DNA of 64,000 nt from Desulfovibrio sp. Its GTDB lineage: Bacteria > Desulfobacterota > Desulfovibrionia > Desulfovibrionales > Desulfovibrionaceae. Each line of letters opens with the position of its first letter. The first letter of the stretch is position 1. This document shows, in pieces, positions 25,545 to 33,094 of the stretch. The stretch is from contig NZ_JAVESS010000002.1 of assembly GCF_034006445.1 (NCBI RefSeq), positions 186,001 through 250,000 on the forward strand, in the 5' to 3' direction. The position numbers and the translations under genes were made by a program. Under the pieces are notes generated by a model. It was not told the DNA's origin. It did no database searches and worked only from the letters and a program-made list of their open reading frames with translations.

Positions 25545-26168
25545 TCAGGGATTGACCATAACCTTTGCCGGGCGCAGCAAGCGATCGCCCAATTTATACC
25601 CGCGCTGCAACACACGTGTGACAGAGCCGGGGGCCAGGTCGGGCCGCGCGTCAAACCCCACGGCTTCGTGCAGGGCAGGGTTGAACTCCTCCCCTTCTTG
25701 GCCTGTGGGGCACAGGCCATGCTTGCCTGTGGCTTCAAGCAGGAGCTTGCGCGTCATGGCAATACCCTGCATCATATCCTTACAGACCTCATTGGTGCTG
25801 CCATACTGCAACGCCAGATCGAGATTATCAAGGCTCGGCAGCAGATCGCTCAAAACGCTTTCAGAGGCGTAGCGCACCTGTTCTTCATGTTCCCGCTTGA
25901 GGCGCTTTTGATAATTGTCCATTTCAGCGGCCATGCGCAAGCGCATTTCTTCCTGTTCAGCCTTGCAACGCGCTTCTATTTCAGCGGCGGAAGGCTCGGC
26001 TGACTGGCCAAAATGGACCTCAGGCATATCGTCCAGCGAGACAGGCTCCACCACGCCATCCAGATCCTGAAATTCTCCAGGATTGTTAACGTTCAGGCAG
26101 TCCTCAGAAAACTGGTCTTCTGTCGGCACTGTCTCTCCATAGGGTTTCTGCATTTTGTGACGCTGCAT
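25545..26168 (-). CDS. grpE: GrpE nucleotide exchange factor
   Basis: 207 aa. An acidic N-terminal tail precedes a long coiled coil (AEIEARCKAEQEEMRLRMAAEMDNYQKR in parts) and the C-terminal beta domain with LHEAVG and GSVTRVLQRGYKLGDRLLRPAKV. GrpE releases ADP from DnaK and acts as a thermosensor. I chose the ATG at 26168 with a GGGAGGA box 4-5 nt upstream; a TTG at 26180 is only formally possible. dnaK is not adjacent, so the gene stands alone between its own promoter and terminator. Confidence 0.97.
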   Translation of the reverse strand: MQRHKMQKPYGETVPTEDQFSEDCLNVNNPGEFQDLDGVVEPVSLDDMPEVHFGQSAEPSAAEIEARCKAEQEEMRLRMAAEMDNYQKRLKREHEEQVRYASESVLSDLLPSLDNLDLALQYGSTNEVCKDMMQGIAMTRKLLLEATGKHGLCPTGQEGEEFNPALHEAVGFDARPDLAPGSVTRVLQRGYKLGDRLLRPAKVMVNP

Positions 26169-26215
26169 GATTCCTCCCAAAGTCGCTCCGCCAGCAGCGG
26201 CGCGTTCATCAGATG

Positions 26216-26244
26216 TAACTAAGTTCCCCCTCCCTGGCTGTCAA
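26216..26244 (-). promoter_or_regulatory. Probable sigma-70 promoter of grpE
   Basis: On the minus strand TTGACA (26244-26239), 17 nt, TAGTTA (26221-26216). It lies about 50 nt before the start codon. I did not find a convincing heat-shock sigma-32 or CIRCE element. Confidence 0.5.
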
Positions 26245-26501
26245 GGCTGCAAAGGCACTTGACCTTTTTGCATTTTAAAATATAAGATAATAGATAGATG
26301 TTTTGTTATTTAAAAGATCAATAAATTCGCGACCACCTTCACGCCAATTCTGTACCAAGCCTGCTGCTTGATTTTACCCCTCAGCTACGCAATGTCGCTC
26401 CTTGCCATGCTATTAGTTACTATTGAAAATTCAGTGCCGACATGTTCCTGAGTTAGCACACTCCAAAATCTGTCTTTCTTCTGCCCCTGGAGGCTAATAT
26501 T
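26245..26501. other. AT-rich gene-free gap between grpE and an exported unknown protein
   Basis: This stretch is clearly richer in A and T than the surroundings (for example the run of A/T at 26275-26320). A possible plus-strand promoter, TTGACC (26259-26264), 16 nt, TATAAG (26281-26286), would give a ~200-nt leader for the 26502 gene. No coding potential or stable hairpin was seen. Confidence 0.5.
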
Positions 26502-27785
26502 ATGTCGTGGCGCAACATTTGTACTTTCTGTTTTCTACTGTTCTCTCTACCCGCCCAGGCTGAAGAGCCTGGGTTCACACCAAAAATTGGAATTCAATTT
26601 CTTCCCGAGCTCATTTGTGTAGACAAAAATTCCAAGTGCTGCGAACAGACCTTGACGCAACCGCTTCAGGTAACTGCGCCCGTTCTTGAAGACCCGGACT
26701 GGTATGTTGCGCCTCCAGGCAGCAACAAACTCAAACCCCGCTATGTGGGCTGCTGGGCGGAAGCACAGTACCTTTTCGTTCTCAAGGAAGCCTTGCAGGG
26801 CAATCCTGTTGCCATGGCTGACCTCATCATACGCATACAGTGCACATCGTCCGCCCTGTCCCTTACCTATCCCAACATTCCCGACTTCATGCATTCCACG
26901 GCTTTCTGGCTTGACTGGGCTGCCCAATATACTTCGCCAGGCTGGGTCTACACGCGACTGGCTCTGTATGACGAAGGCATCGGCCATACACGCAGCGCCT
27001 TTACCAAGGGAGCCTTTCTTGGCGATCCCAAATCCATGCACGCTTACGCGACGCGCTGGAACACGGGGTCAAACCTGCAATGGCTGCTTTTGGCGGCCGA
27101 TGCCGGCTATGCCCCTGCCGCGCATGAAATATCGCGCTGGTACCGCTTTGGGGGAGAAAGGTGCGGTTATGCCCTGCCCAATTCTCCTGACCAGGCCCTG
27201 GCACACAAGTACCTCGTCATTGCCATGAACCAAGGATATGCCCGCGCCTTCGGCGACGCCACGTATGAGATACTTGCTTCGGAAGATGCCCAGGCCCGCC
27301 TGAAAGAAGCCTACATGTACACACAGATTGGCCGTGCCCTTGAAGAGTCGGACAACGGGCTTTTGCTGGTCGGCAGGCCCCTGCCCACCGTTAAACCTGT
27401 AACCCTTGACGATGTGCTTGGGTATGCCCGGTACGTGCTCATGCCCCCACATTCCCCATTGAGCAACACAGAAAAGCAGTTTAGCCAGATAGCAAAATTT
27501 GCCAAAGGATTACGCAAGCTTGATGTTCAGGATCAATCTGAGGCCACCATCCGCGCCGTTGCATGGCTGCGGAACTTCCAGAAGCGTAAAGAAACGGACA
27601 TGGCCGCCGAGCGATCCCGCAGGGGCGTGCTCACGGCCCGCTTGCGTGAGCGATGCCTTACAGCCCTTGACTACCTTGCCACCCTGCCGGACCCCCCCAT
27701 CGGAAAAGGCGCCCCCCATGACGGATACGTCACCACCACAGGCATGTCTCGATTCGCCACACCCGCTTCTTCCATAAGCAGATAG
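26502..27785 (+). CDS. Exported protein with Sel1/TPR-like repeats, function unknown
   Basis: 427 aa. A signal peptide (ICTFCFLLFSLPAQA) is followed by a mature protein with many aromatic residues and several Cys (KCCEQ, VGCWAE, IQCTS). Segments such as WLLLAADAGYAPAAHEISRWYRFG and KYLVIAMNQGYARAFGDATYEI have the A/G spacing of Sel1-like repeats, which usually bind other proteins. There is an SD-like GGAGG before the ATG at 26502. The upstream gap is AT-rich. The gene stands alone before hisD. I cannot assign a role; a periplasmic scaffold is one possibility. Confidence 0.75.
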   Translation: MSWRNICTFCFLLFSLPAQAEEPGFTPKIGIQFLPELICVDKNSKCCEQTLTQPLQVTAPVLEDPDWYVAPPGSNKLKPRYVGCWAEAQYLFVLKEALQGNPVAMADLIIRIQCTSSALSLTYPNIPDFMHSTAFWLDWAAQYTSPGWVYTRLALYDEGIGHTRSAFTKGAFLGDPKSMHAYATRWNTGSNLQWLLLAADAGYAPAAHEISRWYRFGGERCGYALPNSPDQALAHKYLVIAMNQGYARAFGDATYEILASEDAQARLKEAYMYTQIGRALEESDNGLLLVGRPLPTVKPVTLDDVLGYARYVLMPPHSPLSNTEKQFSQIAKFAKGLRKLDVQDQSEATIRAVAWLRNFQKRKETDMAAERSRRGVLTARLRERCLTALDYLATLPDPPIGKGAPHDGYVTTTGMSRFATPASSISR

Positions 27786-27932
27786 CCGACAGTCTGCCCC
27801 TGCGCGCAGGCCCTCACCCGTTTTCGCTCGCCCACCGACCCCGCTCTGTCGCTGCTGCGCCGGATCAGGGGAGCCTCGACATTCCTCCGGCCCTTCTGTA
27901 TATTCCCCCCAACTGAGGTGAGGAAAATACTT

Positions 27933-29237
27933 ATGACATGCCGGACATTGACACTGCATAGCGAGCAGGAATGGCCCAAGCTCGCCCAATGGCTGCAAGG
28001 GCGTCACAACCCCGGTGACGGGGTGGAAAGCGCCGTACGTGATATTGTCGCGACGGTACGCGCAAAAGGCGATGAAGCGCTGGTGGAATATACCCGCAAC
28101 TTTGATTGCCCGGATTTCGCACCGCCGCTTCGTGTGAGCGAGCAGGAAATAGCGCGCGCCGCCGCTGCCGTTCCTGCCGAAGACAGGGAAGTCATCAGTC
28201 AGGCTGCCATCCACATCCGTGCTTTTCACGAAGCACAGCTGGAAAAATCGTGGTTTACCACGCGGCCTGACGGCAGCATTCTCGGGCAGCACGTTTTGCC
28301 TATGGACGCCGCAGGGCTTTACGTGCCCGGCGGACAGGGCGGCAATACGCCGCTTGTGTCCAGTCTGCTCATGTGCGCCATCCCCGCGCAGGTGGCCGGG
28401 GTTCCGCGCCTTGCCATCTGCACGCCGCCGCGCAAAGACGGCAGCGTCAACCCGCACATTCTCGCCGCCGCCCATTTACTGGATATTGAAGAAGTCTACC
28501 GCGTGGGCGGGGCGTGGTCCATTGCGGCCCTGGCCTACGGCACGGAAAGCATCGCGCCCGTTGACGTCATTGCCGGGCCGGGCAATATTTTTGTCACCAC
28601 AGCCAAGCGCCTGGTGCAGGGCATGGTCGGCATCGACATGATAGCTGGCCCGAGCGAGGTTCTCATTTTGGCAGATTCCTCCGCCAATCCTGCATGGGTG
28701 GCGGCGGACATGCTTTCGCAGGCAGAGCACGACGCCCTTGCCTCCGCCATCTGCGTCACTGACGACCCGCGTCTGGCCGAAAGCATCCGGCTGGAACTGG
28801 ACAAGCAGTGCATGGCCCTGCCCAGAGCCACCACCGCCGCCCGGTCGCTTGAAGAATGGGGAGCCATTGTGGTTACGCCCAATCTGAGCGTGGCCGTGGC
28901 TGTTGCCAATATGGTGGCACCGGAACATCTGGAAATATGCACGCGCGACCCCTGGGGCGTGTTGCCGCATATCCGCCATGCAGGGGCCGTCTTTATGGGA
29001 CAGCACAGCCCCGAAGCCGTGGGCGACTACTTTGCAGGGCCCAACCACGTGCTGCCCACCCTGGGCACGGCACGCTTTTCTTCTGCCCTTTCGGTGCAGA
29101 CATTCTGCAAAAAGACCAGCATCGTGGCCACGTCATCGACATTTATTCAGCAAAATATGCAGGCCATCGCCGCTCTCGCCCGCATGGAAGGGCTTGAAGC
29201 GCACGCCCGCAGCGTGGAAGCGCGCGCAAAAAAATAA
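27933..29237 (+). CDS. hisD: Histidinol dehydrogenase
   Basis: 434 aa, the usual length. It catalyses the last two steps of histidine synthesis, histidinol to histidine with two NAD. Conserved stretches include LYVPGGQGGNTPLVSS, YRVGGAWSIAALAYGTESI, DVIAGPGNIFVTTAKR, IDMIAGPSEVLILAD, the zinc-ligand region LSQAEHD, and the C-terminal VGDYFAGPNHVLPTLGTARF. The ATG at 27933 was preferred to a GTG at 27918 because the GAGGTGAGG box lies between them. purC follows 27 nt later, so the two are likely one transcript. No other his gene is nearby. Confidence 0.98.
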   Translation: MTCRTLTLHSEQEWPKLAQWLQGRHNPGDGVESAVRDIVATVRAKGDEALVEYTRNFDCPDFAPPLRVSEQEIARAAAAVPAEDREVISQAAIHIRAFHEAQLEKSWFTTRPDGSILGQHVLPMDAAGLYVPGGQGGNTPLVSSLLMCAIPAQVAGVPRLAICTPPRKDGSVNPHILAAAHLLDIEEVYRVGGAWSIAALAYGTESIAPVDVIAGPGNIFVTTAKRLVQGMVGIDMIAGPSEVLILADSSANPAWVAADMLSQAEHDALASAICVTDDPRLAESIRLELDKQCMALPRATTAARSLEEWGAIVVTPNLSVAVAVANMVAPEHLEICTRDPWGVLPHIRHAGAVFMGQHSPEAVGDYFAGPNHVLPTLGTARFSSALSVQTFCKKTSIVATSSTFIQQNMQAIAALARMEGLEAHARSVEARAKK

Positions 29238-29264
29238 TCCGGCTGACAAGTATCAGGAGCCCTC

Positions 29265-30146
29265 ATGAAAGTTGTTGTCAAGACAAACATCAGCGCCTAT
29301 CCCCTGCTCTCCCGTGGGAAGGTTCGCGATATCTACAACGTGGACGAAAAAACCCTGCTCATCGTCACCACAGACCGCATGTCGGCCTTTGACGTGATCA
29401 TGAACGAGCCCATCCCGTACAAGGGCGTGATCCTGAATCAGATTACCCTGTTCTGGATGGAAAAATTCAAGCACATCATCCCCAACCACCTGCTTGAAAG
29501 CGACGTCAACCGCTTCCCGGCGGAACTGGCCCCGTGGAAAGACGAGCTTGAAGGCCGCTCGGTGCTGGTGCGCAAAGCCAGCCCATTGCCCGTGGAGTGT
29601 ATCGTGCGGGGCTACATCACCGGGTCCGGCTGGAAGGATTACCAGGCCACCGGCTCTTTGTGCGGGCACGCCCAGCCTGCCAACCTGCGCGAATCCGACA
29701 AGCTGGAGTCCGCCGTCTTCACCCCTTCCACCAAGGCGGAACTGGGGCAGCATGACGAAAACATCAGCGTGGCCCAGGCTGCGCAGCTTCTGGGTGAAGA
29801 CCTGGCCCGCCAGGTTGAAAAAACATCCTTGGCCATCTATGAGGCAGGCCGCGCGTATGCCGCTGGCCGTGGAATCATCGTGGCTGACACCAAATTTGAA
29901 TTCGGCATGATTGACGGCAAGCTGCATCTTATTGATGAAGTGCTCACGCCCGACTCTTCGCGCTTCTGGCCCGCTGACCAGTACAAGCCCGGACAGGGGC
30001 AGCCCAGTTTTGACAAGCAGTACCTGCGCGACTGGCTGAAAAAGCAGCCCTGGAACATGCAGCCGCCGCCGCCGCCGCTGCCTGAAGAAGTCATTACGGC
30101 TACTGCCAATAAGTACAAAGAAGCTTACGAAATTCTTACAAAATAA
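29265..30146 (+). CDS. purC: SAICAR synthetase (phosphoribosylaminoimidazole-succinocarboxamide synthase)
   Basis: 293 aa. It joins aspartate to CAIR in purine synthesis. Motifs: LLSRGKVRDIYNV, VTTDRMSAFDVIMNEPIPYKG, VECIVRGYITGSGWKDY, IVADTKFEFG and LIDEVLTPDSSRFWPADQY. A poly-proline run (QPPPPPLPEEV) near the C-terminus is unusual but lies outside the active site. It follows hisD by 27 nt with an AGGAG box. A strong hairpin closes the unit. Confidence 0.98.
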   Translation: MKVVVKTNISAYPLLSRGKVRDIYNVDEKTLLIVTTDRMSAFDVIMNEPIPYKGVILNQITLFWMEKFKHIIPNHLLESDVNRFPAELAPWKDELEGRSVLVRKASPLPVECIVRGYITGSGWKDYQATGSLCGHAQPANLRESDKLESAVFTPSTKAELGQHDENISVAQAAQLLGEDLARQVEKTSLAIYEAGRAYAAGRGIIVADTKFEFGMIDGKLHLIDEVLTPDSSRFWPADQYKPGQGQPSFDKQYLRDWLKKQPWNMQPPPPPLPEEVITATANKYKEAYEILTK

Positions 30147-30152
30147 TTCCTT

Positions 30153-30188
30153 CAGCCAACGCGCCGCCCTGTTGCGGCGCATTGGCTG
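30153..30188 (+). terminator. Stable hairpin after purC
   Basis: CAGCCAACGCGCCGC pairs with GCGGCGCATTGGCTG across a 6-nt loop with a single mismatch. No T-run follows, so it may be an mRNA 3'-end structure rather than a classical terminator. From 30189 to 30499 I see no credible gene; the region is GC-rich with small palindromes. Confidence 0.5.
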
Positions 30189-30499
30189 ACCCGGCCTTTG
30201 CCTGTGTGCACCTGCATATTGCATCGAGCACGGGCAAAAACCGGGAGTACACGTCGGCTCTTGCCGTAACACGATCCTGCGCAGACACGCTTCAGGCGTG
30301 CCTGTGCCGTATCAGGCCCTTCAGGCCCGCCGTAGCGGTTTGCCATGGGCAGGCCAGGCCGTCCCACGTGGGGCGTAGCGGACAACAGCGCCGCTGGCGC
30401 TTCCGACAGATTTTTATTACAGCCGCGCCGTGACAGATGGCAGGCGGTGAAAACAACCATTGCCGGCCATGGCCGGACTGTATTCTCTTAGGAGGACTC

Positions 30500-31270
30500 A
30501 TGCTGCTGCAAGGAAAGAAAGCCCTTATACTGGGACTGGCCAACAATAGAAGCATCGCATACGGCATCGCCGCCGCCCTCAAGGCTCAGGGCGCGCGCCT
30601 TGCTTTCAACTATGTGGGCGACGCCATTAAAAAGCGTGTGGAACCTCTGAGTGAAGAATTGGGAGGCGAATTTACCTTCCAGTGTGACGTGTGCGACGAT
30701 ACGCAAATCGACGAAGCTGCGGCCATTGTAAAAGAGAAATGGGGCGATCTGGACATTTTGGTGCATTCCGTGGCTTTTGCCAACCGGGAAGACCTCAGCG
30801 GCCGCTTTGTGGACACGTCGCGTGACGGTTTCAAACTTGCGCTCGAAGTTTCGGCCTATTCCCTTACCGCGCTTTGCCGTGCTTTTGAACCGCTCCTGAC
30901 TGAAAACGCCTCTGTGCTCAGCATGACCTACCACGGGTCCACACAGGTCATCCCCGGCTACAACGTCATGGGCGTCGCCAAGGCCGCTCTTGAGGCATCC
31001 GTGCGCTATCTGGCGTATGATCTCGGCCCCAAGGGCGTGCGCGTCAACGCCATCAGCGCCGGGCCCATCAAGACGCTGGCCGCTTCGGCCGTGTCCAGTC
31101 TCAAGGATATTTTCAACATGGTGGAGAGCAACTCCCCCCTGCGCCGCAATGTGACTACCGCCGATGTGGGCGGTGTGGCGGCTTTTCTGGCTTCAGACCT
31201 GGCCCATGCCGTTACGGGGCAGGTCATTTACGTGGACAGCGGCTTCAGCAAGGTGGGCGCGACCGCCTGA
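30500..31270 (+). CDS. fabI: Enoyl-[acyl-carrier-protein] reductase FabI
   Basis: 256 aa. It performs the final NADH-dependent reduction in each round of fatty acid elongation. The glycine-rich start LILGLANNRSIAYGIA is the FabI form of the Rossmann motif; the catalytic Tyr-Tyr-Lys set is Y144, Y154 and K161 (MTYHGSTQVIPGYNVMGVAK), and GPIKTLAAS follows. AGGAGG lies 4 nt before the ATG at 30500, so the in-frame upstream extension was dropped. It is followed 11 nt later by a chain of very small membrane proteins. Confidence 0.97.
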   Translation: MLLQGKKALILGLANNRSIAYGIAAALKAQGARLAFNYVGDAIKKRVEPLSEELGGEFTFQCDVCDDTQIDEAAAIVKEKWGDLDILVHSVAFANREDLSGRFVDTSRDGFKLALEVSAYSLTALCRAFEPLLTENASVLSMTYHGSTQVIPGYNVMGVAKAALEASVRYLAYDLGPKGVRVNAISAGPIKTLAASAVSSLKDIFNMVESNSPLRRNVTTADVGGVAAFLASDLAHAVTGQVIYVDSGFSKVGATA

Positions 31271-31281
31271 GGATAAAGACT

Positions 31282-31422
31282 ATGGGCACTCTGACGCTCA
31301 ACGCCTTAGCCATTACGCTGCTGTCTGCCCTGGCGCTGTGGGTTTTCTACCGCTCGGCCAAGATTGAAAAAAAACGGGCGGATGAAGAACGCAAAAAGAA
31401 AAAGACTCCGGGGCTGGAGTAA
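31282..31422 (+). CDS. 46-aa single-span membrane microprotein
   Basis: The frame encodes MGTLTLNALAITLLSALALW, VFYRSAKIEKKRADEERKKK and KTPGLE. One hydrophobic span near the N-terminus is followed by a strongly charged, Lys-rich cytoplasmic-type tail. It starts 11 nt after fabI with a GAGGATAAAG ribosome site and is therefore probably co-transcribed. No family is recognisable. The same layout (one span plus charged tail) is repeated in the reading frame that follows if its TGA is read through. Confidence 0.65.
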   Translation: MGTLTLNALAITLLSALALWVFYRSAKIEKKRADEERKKKKTPGLE

Positions 31423-31425
31423 GCA

Positions 31426-31509
31426 ATGTTTATAAAAATTCTGCTTACTGTGGCCATTGTGGGGGGCCTGTTCTGGATGCTGACCAAGACTGGCGGCGGC
31501 CTCTGCTGA
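31426..31509 (+). CDS. 27-aa membrane microprotein, possibly extended by TGA recoding
   Basis: Encodes MFIKILLTVAIVGGLFWMLT then KTGGGLC and a TGA stop at 31507-31509. A GGAG box lies 7-8 nt upstream, overlapping the end of the 46-aa gene. It is a single membrane span ending in GGGLC. The same frame continues for 33 sense codons after the TGA. The product would then be a 61-residue one-span protein with a Cys-Sec pair and a charged tail. That reading is speculative and is treated under findings. Confidence 0.55.
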   Translation: MFIKILLTVAIVGGLFWMLTKTGGGLC

Positions 31510-31611
31510 ATGGGATTTCGCCCGCCACCCCTCCGGCGGAGGGATGAAAAAACGGCTGAAAGCGACAAAAAGCCTGAGAGCGAAAAAACGCCGCCCGAGA
31601 ACAAACCCTAG
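31510..31611 (+). CDS. 33-codon charged, Pro-rich reading frame directly after the TGA
   Basis: Begins with an ATG immediately after the TGA (TGAATG) and in the same frame. It encodes MGFRPPPLRRRDEKTAESDK, KPESEKTPPENKP and a TAG. It has no ribosome site of its own, so it is either a translationally coupled microprotein, the C-terminal tail of a recoded protein, or not translated. The composition (K, E, D, P) resembles the tail of the 46-aa protein just upstream. Confidence 0.35.
   Translation: MGFRPPPLRRRDEKTAESDKKPESEKTPPENKP
31529..31543 (+). promoter_or_regulatory. Hairpin 25 nt after the TGA, possible SECIS
   Basis: CCCTCC / GGAGGG perfect 6-bp stem with a GGC loop. Its distance from the TGA and the G at the start of the loop fit the loose model of bacterial selenocysteine insertion elements. 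In GC-rich DNA such hairpins also arise by chance. Confidence 0.25.
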
Positions 31612-31664
31612 GCGGCTGGCATAGGGTTGAACGGCAGTAGCCCATAATTTTTAGCATTTTTTTC

Positions 31665-31693
31665 TTGCCTTCTTTGTGCATATGCCATATACA
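31665..31693 (+). promoter_or_regulatory. Promoter of tRNA-Ser
   Basis: TTGCCT (31665-31670), 17 nt, TATACA (31688-31693), placed about 29 nt before the tRNA 5' end. Confidence 0.5.
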
Positions 31694-31721
31694 GGTTCGG
31701 CTTTGCACGACGAAGCAATGC

Positions 31722-31813
31722 GGAGAGGTGTCCGAGCTGGTCTAAGGAGCACGATTGGAAATCGTGTGTACGTTAATCGCGTACCGAGAGTTCGAATCTC
31801 TCCCTCTCCGCCA
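31722..31813 (+). tRNA. tRNA-Ser (anticodon GGA)
   Basis: 92 nt with GGAGAGG pairing to CCTCTCC, a G discriminator and encoded CCA. A long variable arm (GTGTACGTTAATCGCGTAC) marks it as a class II tRNA. The anticodon stem-loop ACGATTGGAAATCGT gives GGA. TTCGAATC forms the T loop. An integrase remnant faces it from the downstream side. Confidence 0.97.
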
Positions 31814-31824
31814 GATTTCAAGGG

Positions 31825-32058
31825 CTACTGGAAACAGTAGCCCTTTTCTTTTTGGCCATGCGCGTCACTATGTGTGATTTCTTGTGTGATAGACTCAAAA
31901 AGAACCACGGCTTCGGTATCAACCCCAAGGTTGTGAAGGGATATTTCCGTTGTTCTCAGGTTCATGCGGCCAAGGACTTTTTGCGCTCTGTGCGGCTCGT
32001 TCAATGCCCACACTGTGACCACTGCGCTTGTTGATCGGCAATGCAATGTGCCAAACAT
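31825..32058 (-). pseudogene. C-terminal remnant of a tyrosine recombinase (integrase) at tRNA-Ser
   Basis: The minus-strand frame contains QKVLGRMNLRTTEISLHNLG, closely matching the integrase box II pattern (LGH..LRTTEIYLH) near the C-terminus. Both diagnostic catalytic residues are altered: His to Arg in LGR and the nucleophile Tyr to Ser in TTEIS. Upstream of this box the frame does not show the RHTFA or arginine box, so only the end survives. It ends 12 nt from the tRNA-Ser 3' end, the classical place of an integrase gene in a tRNA-inserted element. It is a fossil and cannot be active. Confidence 0.6.
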
Positions 32059-32558
32059 CCGGTTCGCCCCGTTGGCATGGCCACCAAGTGTTACGGATTG
32101 TCACTCCCCAAATTGCTGGGCCAGCATCACATCTTCGAATCGTTTATAAATAATGCTAATCAGTTGTATGTTTTTTTGCGGCCTGATAGAAAGCATCACA
32201 GTTGCAGCCACTGCCACAACTTTGCAAGAAAGCTATCGTTAACCAGCGTTGTTGCGAGAACATGGGCAGGGCTTTTGATGAAGCTGCGCACAATTGGCTG
32301 CTTTTTTTGACGCGACTGCTCATAACCGGGCAGATTCTTTGCGCACCTGAGCACTCTCACCGTAAAAATGCTCTGGCCACTGCGCGAAAGACGTTCGCAA
32401 AGGGCTTCGCCGTGAAGGCGAAGCGCAGGCATCTGAGCACTTATGCGCTCAAGCGGGCCTGTCAAAACCGTCGTGCATGTCCATTCTTAACGACAGTCCG
32501 CTTTTGCGGTTGCATGCGCGATGGATTGCCCACAGACACTCTTTTGACAAAGGGCACG

Positions 32559-32966
32559 ATGATGAAGCTGAAGCCTTTCAACAAGGTGCTGGTACGCCCT
32601 GCCAAGACCGAACCGTGGACAGCAACATTTTATTCGCATGCCGAGCGCAACGGTCATGTAACGCTGGACAGGCGCGCGCTGTGGACAGAAGAAAACATTC
32701 TTCCGTACAATGATGCCACCAGCCACCTTCTGGGCACAACGGACGAATTTGTTCCCCCGGCTGATGAAGCAACGCTCTTTACGTGCGGACAATGGGTGGA
32801 GGCCCGTTGCGGGGCCGACAAGCTTTTCGTCAAAGCGCTGTACCTCTATTGCGACCAGACATGGGACAAGCCCGTTCATTTTGTCTTTGACCCCGCATGC
32901 AACAAAAAGCTTGGCATTACGGCAGATGAAGGCATCCGCCCGGTGCAGGCGCTTCTTACGGGCTGA
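32559..32966 (+). CDS. Conserved-looking protein of unknown function, 135 aa
   Basis: Starts MMKLKPFNKVLVRPAKTEPW and carries ATFYSHAERNGHVTL, FVPPADEATLFTCGQWV, KLFVKALYLYCDQTWDKPVH and ITADEGIRPVQALL. Two adjacent ATGs (32559, 32562) follow an AAAGGG box. The frame stays open upstream to 32202, but that part (many Arg/Cys/Ala, no ribosome site) does not look coding. The protein is soluble and mixed alpha/beta in appearance. It lies between the integrase scar and pdxA. I do not recognise it. The 31814-32558 gap holds only the integrase remnant. Confidence 0.65.
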   Translation: MMKLKPFNKVLVRPAKTEPWTATFYSHAERNGHVTLDRRALWTEENILPYNDATSHLLGTTDEFVPPADEATLFTCGQWVEARCGADKLFVKALYLYCDQTWDKPVHFVFDPACNKKLGITADEGIRPVQALLTG

Positions 32967-33094
32967 AGAAGTTTTAACGTCAACTTGCCTGAGGTCTGCG
33001 GCAACAGACACCTCCATACAAAATAATACCCCGAATCCGGCGCTGGCCGAAATCGGGGTATTATTTCGCCTGCCGTCATGGCGGGCGGCGGCTT

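Noticed and set aside
30182-30433. 83-codon frame between purC and fabI
   Set aside because: Composition is biased to Cys/Arg/Ala as expected for a shadow in GC-rich DNA, with no ribosome site.
32202-32558. N-terminal extension of the 135-aa protein (frame open from 32202)
   Set aside because: The extension is Arg/Cys/Ala-rich, has no ribosome site and overlaps the region of the integrase scar; the AAAGGG box before 32559 fits better.
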